The position numbers and the translations under genes are program-made. A stretch of 64,000 nucleotides of DNA, from positions 496,001 to 560,000 of the forward strand of contig NZ_ATXQ01000001.1 of NCBI RefSeq assembly GCF_000421765.1, written 5' to 3'. The stretch is from Denitrificimonas caeni DSM 24390 (GTDB taxonomy: Bacteria > Pseudomonadota > Gammaproteobacteria > Pseudomonadales > Pseudomonadaceae). Of the stretch, positions 31,030-39,370 are shown in pieces (within the stretch, counting starts at the first letter, position 1; each line of letters opens with the position of its first letter). Under the pieces are notes generated by a model. The model was not told the DNA's origin. It worked only from the letters and a program-made list of their open reading frames with translations, and made no database searches.

Positions 31030-31410
31030 ATGAATGATTTGTGCAATACCATTGATGTCAGCGTCACTACACGTTATTTAGCTGAACATTCCAACCCTAA
31101 AGACGACCGCTATGTGTTCGCCTATGACATCACCATCCGTAACAACGGTGAGCACTCAGCACAGCTGTTGAGTCGCCACTGGATCATTACCGACGGTGAT
31201 GGCAAGACCCAAGAAGTGCGAGGTTCTGGTGTGGTTGGCGAACAGCCGGTGATTGATGCTGACGATGAATACAGCTACAGCAGCGGTACTTTGATGGCTA
31301 CAGCTGTTGGCAGTATGCAAGGCAGCTTCACCATGCGTGCTGAAGATGGCGAAGAGTTTGAAGCATCCATCGCGCCCTTCAGCTTAGCCGTACCAGGAGT
31401 TTTACATTAA
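31030..31410 (+). CDS. apaG: ApaG, Co2+/Mg2+ efflux-associated protein
   Basis: A 126-residue single-domain protein with an immunoglobulin-like beta fold. The family signatures [31 protein letters not shown] and [13 protein letters not shown] are present. The ATG at 31030 gives the usual length. A TTG four codons earlier in the same frame would overlap the rsmA stop and is less likely. Its stop overlaps the apaH start by one base (TAATG). The biochemical role is poorly defined despite genetic links to cobalt and magnesium. Confidence 0.94.
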   Translation: MNDLCNTIDVSVTTRYLAEHSNPKDDRYVFAYDITIRNNGEHSAQLLSRHWIITDGDGKTQEVRGSGVVGEQPVIDADDEYSYSSGTLMATAVGSMQGSFTMRAEDGEEFEASIAPFSLAVPGVLH

Positions 31411-32231
31411 TGGCGACCTACGCTGTTGGCGATGTGCAAGGCTGTTTAGAGCCGCTTAAGTGTCTGCTTGATCGGGTCAAGTTTGATCCCAGCCAAGACA
31501 AACTATGGCTGGTGGGCGATTTGGTTAATCGCGGCCCACAGTCATTAGAGACATTGCGTTTTCTCTATGCCATGCGCGACTCTGTCGTCAGCGTATTGGG
31601 TAACCATGATTTACATTTATTGGCGATTGCCAATCACACCGCACGTCTAAAAAAGAAAGACACCTTACGTGAGGTGCTGAATGCGCCAGACTGTGCTGAC
31701 TTGCTGTTCTGGCTGCGTCAGTTGCCGCTGATGCACCATGATGCCGAGCGCAAGATCAGCATGGTTCACGCCGGCATTCCACCGCAGTGGAGCATTCAAG
31801 ACGCGCTCGCTCGCGCCGAAGAAATGCACCGTGTACTGCGCGATGACAGTTTATTTCTGCCCTATTTAGATGGCATGTACGGCGATCACCCCACCGTTTG
31901 GAATGACCAACTGCATGGTATCGAGCGCTTACGCGTGATCACCAACTACTTCACTCGCATGCGTTTTTGCAGTGCAGATGGTGAACTTGATCTGGATACT
32001 AAAGAAGGCATCAACTCTGCGCCCAAAGGTTTTGCACCTTGGTTCAGCCATCCACAACGCTTAACCCGCAATGACACGATTTTATTCGGTCATTGGGCTG
32101 CACTTGAAGGTCGTTGTCCGGTGCCCAATACGATCGCACTGGATACCGGCTGCGTTTGGGGTGGAAAAATGTCGCTGTATAACGTCGACACTCAACACTT
32201 TGAACGCTGCGACTGCCCTTCTGCCAAATAA
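31410..32231 (+). CDS. apaH: Symmetrical diadenosine tetraphosphatase ApaH
   Basis: A 273-residue metallophosphatase that splits Ap4A into two ADP, and also removes Np4 caps from RNA. The metal-binding motifs are GDVQG (residues 7-11), [14 protein letters not shown] and the later HAGIPP. Translationally coupled to apaG. Confidence 0.96.
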   Translation: MATYAVGDVQGCLEPLKCLLDRVKFDPSQDKLWLVGDLVNRGPQSLETLRFLYAMRDSVVSVLGNHDLHLLAIANHTARLKKKDTLREVLNAPDCADLLFWLRQLPLMHHDAERKISMVHAGIPPQWSIQDALARAEEMHRVLRDDSLFLPYLDGMYGDHPTVWNDQLHGIERLRVITNYFTRMRFCSADGELDLDTKEGINSAPKGFAPWFSHPQRLTRNDTILFGHWAALEGRCPVPNTIALDTGCVWGGKMSLYNVDTQHFERCDCPSAK

Positions 32232-32255
32232 TCACTGCCAATGTATGAGGTTGTA

Positions 32256-32579
32256 ATGGACGCTTTTAAACGAATCAGTGTGAAACAAGCCCAACAACTC
32301 TGTGCCGAGGGTGCAGTGATGGTTGATATTCGCGACCCAGAAAGCTTTGCCAGCGGACATCCTAGCGGCGCTATTCATCTGGACAATCAATCCTTAGCCG
32401 AGTTTATCGCCCAAGCCGATCTTGATGTACCAACCATTGTCATCTGCTACCACGGCCACTCCAGCCAAAGCGCAGCTGCTTACTTGCACAGCCAAGACTT
32501 TAGCGATCTGTACAGCATGGATGGCGGTTTTGAAGAGTGGCGGCATGTGTTGCCGGAGTTGGTTGAGCGCGAGGGCTAA
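32256..32579 (+). CDS. glpE: Thiosulfate sulfurtransferase GlpE
   Basis: A 107-residue single-domain rhodanese that transfers sulfane sulfur from thiosulfate to cyanide or thioredoxin in the cytoplasm. The active-site loop is ICYHGHSS with Cys64 (Cys65 in E. coli). The ATG at 32256 follows GAGG at six bases. An earlier in-frame ATG at 32241 would add five residues and lacks such a site. Confidence 0.93.
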   Translation: MDAFKRISVKQAQQLCAEGAVMVDIRDPESFASGHPSGAIHLDNQSLAEFIAQADLDVPTIVICYHGHSSQSAAAYLHSQDFSDLYSMDGGFEEWRHVLPELVEREG

Positions 32580-32737
32580 GTAGCTTCTCGCCTTTACTCT
32601 GACGCAGTACCTCGCAACACACTCATCACGGCAAACCTCTCAACTGAACCTAACTCAGTTTCGCATTGTCCCAATAAGGCAGGAAAGCTGACCAACTGGT
32701 CGACTTTTTATTTGGACACTTGCACAGAGGATAGATC

Positions 32738-33163
32738 ATGAATAAGACTGCATCAGCCCATTGGGCCGGCAACCTTAAACAGGGTAAAGGCACGATCTCA
32801 ACCGAAAGCGGCGCTCTGAAAGACAATCCCTACGGTTTTAATACACGCTTTGAAAACCAACCCGGCACCAACCCCGAAGAACTCATCGGCGCAGCCCATG
32901 CTGGTTGCTTTTCGATGGCTTTTGCCATGCTACTGGGCGAAGAAAACTTCACCCCAGACAGTATCGACACGCAAGCAACTGTCACGCTAGAAAAGCAAAG
33001 TGATGGCTTTGCCGTTACGGCTGTGCACCTTGAGATGCAAGCGCGCATCCCTGGTATTGAGCAAAGCAAATTTGATGAAATTGTCGGCAAGGCTAAAACC
33101 GGCTGTCCGATATCTAAGCTACTTAATGCAAAAATCACCTTGGATGCCACCCTCAAAAGCTAA
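32738..33163 (+). CDS. osmC: Osmotically inducible peroxiredoxin OsmC
   Basis: A 141-residue organic hydroperoxide reductase. The two redox cysteines are Cys57 (GAAHAGCFSM) and Cys123 (KTGCPIS). GKGTISTESG, PYGFNTRFE and TNPEELIGAAHA are close to E. coli OsmC rather than Ohr. It acts in the cytoplasm against organic peroxides in osmotic and stationary-phase stress. Monocistronic with its own gaps. Confidence 0.94.
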   Translation: MNKTASAHWAGNLKQGKGTISTESGALKDNPYGFNTRFENQPGTNPEELIGAAHAGCFSMAFAMLLGEENFTPDSIDTQATVTLEKQSDGFAVTAVHLEMQARIPGIEQSKFDEIVGKAKTGCPISKLLNAKITLDATLKS

Positions 33164-33283
33164 AACACAGTGGGTGTCTTAGACGGCACCCTTGATCAAG
33201 TAAGCTCTTAGATCATGACTGAGTTCGCTCGTTAGCATAGCTGTTGTCATGATGTCGTTTATCAATTGTGTGAGGTGTAGAAA

Positions 33284-33805
33284 ATGTCTGAGCATGATGT
33301 GTTACTGGGAGAAAACTTCCCACACAAAGTTAGCGCGGAATATAACAGCAAACAAGCGGCTGACCGGGCTGTACAGCTACTGGTAGATAAGACAAGTTTA
33401 CCGCGTAACCAAATCCTTGTCGTGCAACCGCACGACCCCAACATGGCGCTTAAAATTGAGCCTGAAGTAAAAGGTATTGCTAGAACATTCGCTAAATCCC
33501 ATGTTGTTCTTGGTGTAGGAGGTCTCGTCTTCGGCCTATTGCTCGCAGCAGTTTTAGTTGTCATTGGCCCTGCTCTGACCAGCTCAAGTCCAATGTTCAC
33601 ATTTATCGCATCGGGATTTCTGTTCACTTTTTTAGGTTTACTACTCGCTGGTTTCATCTCCATGCGACCCGATCATGACCCCTTGATCGGAAAAACTCGA
33701 TCCGCGACCGATGCAGGCCAATGGACAGTTATCGTCCACTGCGCCGATCATGAGCAACAAAGCCAAGTTAAAGATACCCTTGATTACTCCGCGCAAACCT
33801 TGTGA
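33284..33805 (+). CDS. Conserved membrane protein, unknown function
   Basis: A 173-residue protein with a soluble N-terminal region (about 1-75), two strong transmembrane helices (about 77-103 and 107-128, Gly-rich in the first) and a short C-terminal soluble domain ending WTVIVHCADHEQQSQVKDTL. N- and C-terminal parts each look like small alpha/beta ferredoxin-like modules. I do not recognise a named family with certainty. GAGG precedes the ATG at good spacing. Position after osmC may hint at a stress role, which is inference. Confidence 0.7.
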   Translation: MSEHDVLLGENFPHKVSAEYNSKQAADRAVQLLVDKTSLPRNQILVVQPHDPNMALKIEPEVKGIARTFAKSHVVLGVGGLVFGLLLAAVLVVIGPALTSSSPMFTFIASGFLFTFLGLLLAGFISMRPDHDPLIGKTRSATDAGQWTVIVHCADHEQQSQVKDTLDYSAQTL

Positions 33806-34100
33806 AAAATCGTTAACTGAACAAAGAAACGAGCCCCAGTGTAATAGCTTCCAAAATATCGCTATTAGAACAACCGAGTTGGAAACAATATCCGTCAATC
33901 TAGGCTAGTTCTGATACAACATCAGCGATGACATCAAGCTGATCACAAGTAAGCATTCTGCACTTAGTTAACAGGGATTTGTGTTTATTCTGCAACCGTA
34001 AAGCGCTGCAGAATTCACCCATCAACGTGATCGTGAGGCGAGCTTTAGACCGGTAAAGCTTAGCTCTCAAGCCCTAATAATCGGCGCGCAATAACCTACC
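33806..34100. other. Intergenic region, nothing recognised
   Basis: A 295-bp gap between converging genes (the membrane protein and the glutathione transferase). No hairpin with T-run, no repeat and no plausible coding frame was recognised. Confidence 0.4.
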
Positions 34101-34769
34101 TCAGGCATAGTCATACTCGCCGCCTTTTTCTAACGCTCGCTGATAAGCAGGACGTGCCTGATAGCGCTTAACGTAATTTGCGATGTTGGGCCGATTGCGA
34201 CCGACGATGCCACGCGCTAAAGCGGCTTCCAATGGGAAGCTCATCTGGAAGTCAGCAGCACTAATTTCATCACCCAAAAACCACTGATTTTTACCAAGAT
34301 GGGCTTCGATAAAATCGAGATGGTTATTCAACTGTGGATCAATGAATTGCTTACCGGTTTTATCGGCAATACCTTTAGCGATCGGCTTTGCAAAAAACGG
34401 CATAGGACTGGTTTTAATTTTTTCAAATACCAAGCGCAGCAGTAAAAACGGCATCAGCGAACCTTCGGCATAGTGCAGCCAATAGTTGTAATCAATCCAC
34501 TGCTGGCTTCCAGGTGCCGGCAGCGCGGACTTATCACCATAGGTGTGCGCAAGGTAGTCAATGATCACACCAGATTCAGCAACGGTCAGAGCGCCGTCAG
34601 TAATCACCGGCGATTTACCCAGCGGATGCACATTACGCAGAGTTTCTGGCGCCAGCATAGTTTTCGGATCTCGCTGATAGCGCTTGATTTCATAAGGCTG
34701 CGCCAATTCTTCGAGCATCCATAGAATTCGTTGCGAACGCGAGTTATTCAGGTGATGAACAGTAATCAT
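34101..34769 (-). CDS. Glutathione S-transferase family protein
   Basis: A 222-residue two-domain protein: an N-terminal thioredoxin-like domain (MITVHHLNNSRSQRILWMLEELAQPYEI; GKSPVITDG and ESGVIIDYL for the glutathione gamma-glutamyl contact) and an all-helical C-terminal domain (FLGDEISAADFQMSFPLEA). The upstream frame is open for 36 more codons, but GGAGAA precedes the ATG at 34769 and the family start fits there. The substrate is unknown. Confidence 0.88.
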   Translation of the reverse strand: MITVHHLNNSRSQRILWMLEELAQPYEIKRYQRDPKTMLAPETLRNVHPLGKSPVITDGALTVAESGVIIDYLAHTYGDKSALPAPGSQQWIDYNYWLHYAEGSLMPFLLLRLVFEKIKTSPMPFFAKPIAKGIADKTGKQFIDPQLNNHLDFIEAHLGKNQWFLGDEISAADFQMSFPLEAALARGIVGRNRPNIANYVKRYQARPAYQRALEKGGEYDYA

Positions 34770-34958
34770 TGAGTTCTCCAAGTAGATCATAAGTAAGCGT
34801 AGTTTGGTTTGCTGCGGCAATGACAAAATACTCTCTATTTTCCATACGCGTGCTCTAAGTTCATCTGTGCTAATCACTCGCCACCGACGGCCAAGCTAAA
34901 CCACCTAGCAGCTGCCAAGTTTAACCAAAGAGCACTCATGCTCGCTCACTGTTTAGCA

Positions 34959-35342
34959 CTAAACGCCGTGAATTAACTTGATCGCCTGACTGTCCGTTAA
35001 CTCAGGCCCTGTATGCACAACAACCTTTAAAGCACCTGCTCCGAGCGCCAGCTCTCTAAAAATGCGATCCTCTATTTGTGACAGTCCGCCTTCAACTTTC
35101 TCCATAGGGTGGATAACAACCTTCGGCTTCTTGGCAAAAATGCCCTGCCCGAGAACGTGTTTTAGCAATTGCGTTAATGCCCGCTCAGCCTCGCTAAACG
35201 ACCCCACCAATAATCTTTGCGTGGTGAAAGGCTCCTGAGAAACAATCGACTGCCAATGGCCATCCGCTGTCAGCTTTTTCGCTTCAAATGTATTTTCTTT
35301 GATCTTGATGTACAGATCGACACTAAAAAGCTTACTCATCAT
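34959..35342 (-). CDS. Small protein resembling part of an MreB-type actin fold
   Basis: A 127-residue cytoplasmic protein without signal or membrane segment. Its middle reads KPKVVIHPMEKVEGGLSQIE, then DRIFRELALGAGALKVVVHTG. This recalls the MreB stretch in which a strand (PRVxVxVP) is followed by an RRAIRExALGAGAxxVxLIEEP helix and strand. The N-terminal part could match the first beta sheet of the same fold. Full MreB is about 345 residues and the ATP-binding phosphate loops are not visible, so it would be a truncated or divergent relative. Function unknown. Two adjacent ATG codons could start it. Confidence 0.5.
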   Translation of the reverse strand: MMSKLFSVDLYIKIKENTFEAKKLTADGHWQSIVSQEPFTTQRLLVGSFSEAERALTQLLKHVLGQGIFAKKPKVVIHPMEKVEGGLSQIEDRIFRELALGAGALKVVVHTGPELTDSQAIKLIHGV

Positions 35343-35629
35343 TGCTGGATACTCGTAATTGCATAAGATCTAAACTCAGTTGTATTGCATAGTAGCAGCT
35401 GCGCGTTACCTGTTCTGAGCAGGCTGTCTCCCTATAATAAAACGGCACTGCCAACGAGTTCATCGCACTCAAGAGCAGCACAGAGTTGCACTCTAGCGTA
35501 CAGAACTTACTGATAGTCACCTGCAAAAAAATTGCATATCAAGCGGCATGGCAACTTGTGCAGCAAGCTCTTGGACTCTGCGGTGCGATCAGGTTCTAAT
35601 ACACCCTCTTTTATTGACCGACGCCAACC

Positions 35630-38104
35630 ATGCTCCCCATCGATGCAATTCTTCCAGAACTCAAAAAAGCTCTTGAACAGCACAGCACAGCGCTGCTACA
35701 AGCGCCGCCCGGTGCAGGTAAAACCACCCGCGTACCCTTGGCGTTACTCGATGCTCCTTGGCGTGCCGGCAAGAAAATTCTGATGCTGGAGCCTCGGCGG
35801 TTGGCAGCGCGTTCGGCGGCACGCTATATGGCGCAGCAACTCGGCGAGAAAGCCGGGCAAACCATCGGTTATCGCACCAAACTGGACAGCCAGATTTCTG
35901 CCAGCACACAAATTGAAGTAGTCACTGAAGGTATTTTGACCCGCATGATTCAAAGTGATCCGATGCTGGAGGATTACGCTGCGGTGCTGTTTGACGAGTT
36001 TCATGAACGCTCCTTGCATGCCGATTTAGGTTTGGCGTTGGTCCGTGAATCGCAACAAGCCCTCAGAGACGACCTGCGCATCCTGGTGATGTCAGCCACT
36101 TTAGATACCGCCCCCATTGCTCGCGTGCTCGGTGATGTGCCGGTGATCAGCAGCGCCGGCCGGGCTTTTCCAGTGGAGGTGATCTATCGCCCAGTGCAGC
36201 TGAGAAACCGGCAGCAGACCGATGCGGTGGTTGCCGTGATTCATGAGGCGTTGGCTGAGCAAAGCGGTTCACTATTGGTCTTTCTGCCCGGCGCGGCGGA
36301 GATTCGTCGTGTGGAAAAGCAGTTACGCGGACAGGTTGCCGATGATGTGCTGCTCACACCTTTATACGGCAACCTCAAGGCTGACGAGCAAGATCGCGCG
36401 ATTTCACCCACCACTGAGGGCACGCGTAAAGTGGTGTTGGCCACGGCGATTGCCGAAACTAGCTTGACCATTCAAGGCGTGCGCGTAGTGATTGATAGCG
36501 GCCAGCAACGGCGCGCGGTGTTTAATCCCAATAGCGGCATGACGCGACTGGTGACCACGCGAGTCTCCAAAGCTTCGGCCGAACAACGCAAAGGCCGCGC
36601 CGGACGTATTGAGCCGGGCGTCTGCTATCGACTCTGGAGCGCGGAAGAACAAGCCACGCTGGCGGAATTCACCCCACCAGAAATCCAAGAGGCCGATTTA
36701 GTCGCACTGGTGCTGGAATTAGCCCAATGGGGCGCACGCGATCCAGCGCAGGTGGCTTGGATTGATCCACCGCCAACTGCGCATTGGAATCAGGCGTGCG
36801 AGCTACTGCAACTGCTCGGCATGCTCGATAGTGCCGGCGCGATTACTGAACATGGCAAAGCGGCGCGTGATTTAGGCATTCATCCACGTTTAGCCAATAT
36901 GGTGTTGCAAGGGCGCACACTGGGGCTTGGCGCGACGGCCGCTGAACTGGCCGCCCTGCTGGATGAGCGCGATCTGCTCGGAGCTAATTCGGGCGCCGAC
37001 CTGCACGAGCGTTTGCGCGTGTTACATGGCGAATACCGACCTGAACGCTTAGACACTGCGCGCTTAAACAGCATCCGTCAGGTGGCTAAACGATTGATGC
37101 AAAAAAGTGATGTACCCGCCCAACTCGCCAGCGCCAGCGCAACCGGCCGACTGTTAGCGCTGGCCTACCCCGATCGCATTGCTCAGCGCCGCGCGGAGCA
37201 GTCCGCCCGTTATCAACTGAGCAACGGTAAAGGCGCGACCTTACGCGCTGATGACAGCTTGCTACGCCACGTTTGGTTAGTCGCCGCCGATCTGGATGGC
37301 AAAACTCGTGAAACCACGATTTATCTGGCGGCACCGGTGGATATTGCTGATATCGAGCACGACTTAACGCATTTAATTAGCACCAGCGAAGAAGCTCTGT
37401 GGGATGACAAGCGCGGTACCGTAGTGGCCCGACGCGTACGCAAATTGGGTGAACTGGTGCTGGAGGAAAAAGAACTCGCTAAACCTGATCCTGCGCTAAT
37501 CCAGCAAGGCTTGCTCAATGCCGTGCGCAACAAGGGTCTGGTGAGTCTGTCTTGGACAGATGCAGCGACGCAGTGGTGTGCGCGGGTCAAGTTGCTGGCT
37601 AAAATTTTTCCTGATGATTGGCCGAATGTCAGCGAAACGGCTTTGCTCGATACATTAGAAGCGTGGCTGCTGCCTTTTTTAACCGGCATGCAACGTTGGT
37701 CTGATCTAAAAAAACTCAACCTGACTGAAGCTCTTAATAGCTTGCTGACGTATCCACAGCAGCAACAACTCAACAGCTTAGCGCCAACCACCTTGACCAT
37801 TCCCACTGGTCAAAATGTGCGCTTGGATTACAGCGCAGAAAACGGTCCAGTCCTCGCCGCCAAGCTGCAGGCGCTGTTTGGCTGGCTCGACACACCTAAA
37901 GTGGTCGACGGTAAAGTCTCAGTGCTGATTCACCTGCTCTCACCGGCACAAAGGCCACTGGCGGTGACGGCTGATTTGGGCAACTTCTGGCGCAATGTCT
38001 ATCCAGAAGTGCGTAAAGATGTACGCGGTCGTTATCCGAAACATCCCTGGCCGGAAGATCCGTTGAGCGCGCAGGCGCAGCAAGGTGTTAAGAAGAAACC
38101 ATAG
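35630..38104 (+). CDS. hrpB: DEAH-box ATP-dependent helicase HrpB
   Basis: An 824-residue superfamily 2 helicase. Motif I APPGAGKTT (residues 25-33), motif II DEFH (122-125, the HrpB form of DEAH), motif III MSATLD near 155, and motif VI QRKGRAGR. The C-terminal HrpB-specific domain ends with YPEVRKDVRGRYPKHPWPEDP, a conserved family signature. Its physiological substrate, probably RNA, is not settled. It appears GC-richer than nearby spacers, consistent with an ordinary core gene in this genome. Confidence 0.95.
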   Translation: MLPIDAILPELKKALEQHSTALLQAPPGAGKTTRVPLALLDAPWRAGKKILMLEPRRLAARSAARYMAQQLGEKAGQTIGYRTKLDSQISASTQIEVVTEGILTRMIQSDPMLEDYAAVLFDEFHERSLHADLGLALVRESQQALRDDLRILVMSATLDTAPIARVLGDVPVISSAGRAFPVEVIYRPVQLRNRQQTDAVVAVIHEALAEQSGSLLVFLPGAAEIRRVEKQLRGQVADDVLLTPLYGNLKADEQDRAISPTTEGTRKVVLATAIAETSLTIQGVRVVIDSGQQRRAVFNPNSGMTRLVTTRVSKASAEQRKGRAGRIEPGVCYRLWSAEEQATLAEFTPPEIQEADLVALVLELAQWGARDPAQVAWIDPPPTAHWNQACELLQLLGMLDSAGAITEHGKAARDLGIHPRLANMVLQGRTLGLGATAAELAALLDERDLLGANSGADLHERLRVLHGEYRPERLDTARLNSIRQVAKRLMQKSDVPAQLASASATGRLLALAYPDRIAQRRAEQSARYQLSNGKGATLRADDSLLRHVWLVAADLDGKTRETTIYLAAPVDIADIEHDLTHLISTSEEALWDDKRGTVVARRVRKLGELVLEEKELAKPDPALIQQGLLNAVRNKGLVSLSWTDAATQWCARVKLLAKIFPDDWPNVSETALLDTLEAWLLPFLTGMQRWSDLKKLNLTEALNSLLTYPQQQQLNSLAPTTLTIPTGQNVRLDYSAENGPVLAAKLQALFGWLDTPKVVDGKVSVLIHLLSPAQRPLAVTADLGNFWRNVYPEVRKDVRGRYPKHPWPEDPLSAQAQQGVKKKP

Positions 38105-38124
38105 CAGTGGTTCTTGCACCTGCT

Positions 38125-38427
38125 TTAGTCGAGCTTACTTTTGCCGCGAATCACCGAGAGCAGAACACCGACAAGAAATAAAAACAGTAACGCAGCGAAG
38201 CTCAGCGTGATGCCATGACGACCATTGAGTGTGTTGATTAACTCTGCATGGCGATGCTCCTGCAACTCATAGCTAATCCTGTAGCCTTTATACACAGTGC
38301 CGATCACCTCACCAGTGACAGGCTGCATATCGGAGTTGCGTGATGATTCCCATGCAAAGCTGCCTGCACAGACCAACAAAAACAGAATAAATATCCTCGT
38401 TATGGCGCTGCGCATCGATGCTTTCAT
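38125..38427 (-). CDS. Small membrane protein, unknown
   Basis: A 100-residue protein with two hydrophobic helices (about residues 9-26 and 72-92) and a short exported loop between them (PVTGEVIGTVYKGYRISYEL) that resembles a DUF3592-type beta segment. GAGGG lies four bases before the ATG. It converges on hrpB with a 20-bp gap. No reliable family assignment. Confidence 0.55.
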   Translation of the reverse strand: MKASMRSAITRIFILFLLVCAGSFAWESSRNSDMQPVTGEVIGTVYKGYRISYELQEHRHAELINTLNGRHGITLSFAALLFLFLVGVLLSVIRGKSKLD

Positions 38428-38553
38428 ACACCCTCAAACTGATTTAATTGTCCAATACTGACCCAACTAGCAGCCCAAGATTGCACTTCTACTAGGATGC
38501 GATCTTGGGCGGACAAACATCAATACTGCCGCGAAAGGCTAGCAATAAGTTAA

Positions 38554-39114
38554 TCAGTTTGACTGCTGTAAAACTGATTCAATCGCCTGTGTGACGGACT
38601 TATTCTCGGGGTTAACAGTACTGCCGAAAGACTTCACTACTTCACCCTTAGCATTGAGTAAATACTTATTGAAGTTCCAGCGCGGGGCCTTGGCCTGCTG
38701 GTTAATGTGGGCAAACACCGGTGTTGCATCAGCGCCGGTCACTGGACCTGGAGCAATCATGGTAAAGGTCACGCCAAAATTTTTGAAGCAAATCGTCGCG
38801 GCTTCTTCTTCAGTTTTTGCTTCCTGATTAAAGTCATCACTGGCAAAACCAACCACCACCAAGCCCTGCTTGGCATAACGCTCGTGCAAGGCTTCCAGTC
38901 CTTTAAACTGTCCGGTAAAACCGCAGTGGCTGGCAGTATTCACCACCAACATTGGCTTGCCCGCCGCCAAGTCGCACAAATTAACCGTGTCTTTGGAATG
39001 CAGCTTGGGTAAATCGTGATCAAGAAATGCTGGGCAGGTCACGGCTTCATCTGCGAACGCGGACGTAGAACCTAGCGCAAGCATGAACGCCGCACTGAGC
39101 AATAATCTCAACAT
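38554..39114 (-). CDS. Periplasmic glutathione-peroxidase-like thiol peroxidase
   Basis: A 186-residue protein with a Sec signal (cleavage after AFA, residue 21) and a glutathione peroxidase fold. The peroxidatic cysteine is Cys64 in NTASHCGFTGQ, followed by FASDDFNQE and the WNFNKYLL block that supplies Trp and Asn of the catalytic tetrad. A second Cys within CFKNFGV could resolve the sulfenic acid, suggesting thioredoxin-type rather than glutathione-type use. It probably detoxifies peroxides in the periplasm. Confidence 0.87.
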   Translation of the reverse strand: MLRLLLSAAFMLALGSTSAFADEAVTCPAFLDHDLPKLHSKDTVNLCDLAAGKPMLVVNTASHCGFTGQFKGLEALHERYAKQGLVVVGFASDDFNQEAKTEEEAATICFKNFGVTFTMIAPGPVTGADATPVFAHINQQAKAPRWNFNKYLLNAKGEVVKSFGSTVNPENKSVTQAIESVLQQSN

Positions 39115-39325
39115 AGCCTGTCTCCTGATATTTTCATTGTTCGAATAGAGTTTGTTACGCTAAACAAGTGATCAACACTTGGCCGTCGCGGTTTTATCCA
39201 TTTAAGCACAACTGCAAACGAATCAGTCAATAACATGACTGGTACTTAAGGGTTGCCTCTTCTAGACAGCAAAGTGGCATGTGTACAAACAAGCTGGCAC
39301 TACAAACACAGCAAAGAGACAGCTA

Positions 39326-39352
39326 AAAAAGACACCTAAGAGGTGCCTTTTT
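39326..39352 (-). terminator. Terminator after the OsmC-YcaO gene
   Basis: CACCT and AGGTG with outer A/T pairing form a short stem. On the minus strand it is followed by a T run, about 20 bp after the stop of the OsmC-YcaO gene. One mismatch lies in the stem. Confidence 0.65.
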
Positions 39353-39370
39353 GTGTTGCATAAAAACTGA

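Noticed and set aside
37321-37806. Minus-strand open frame of 161 codons inside hrpB
   Set aside because: Antisense to the conserved HrpB C-terminal domain. The Ser/Arg/Cys-rich translation is typical of shadow frames in GC-rich genes.
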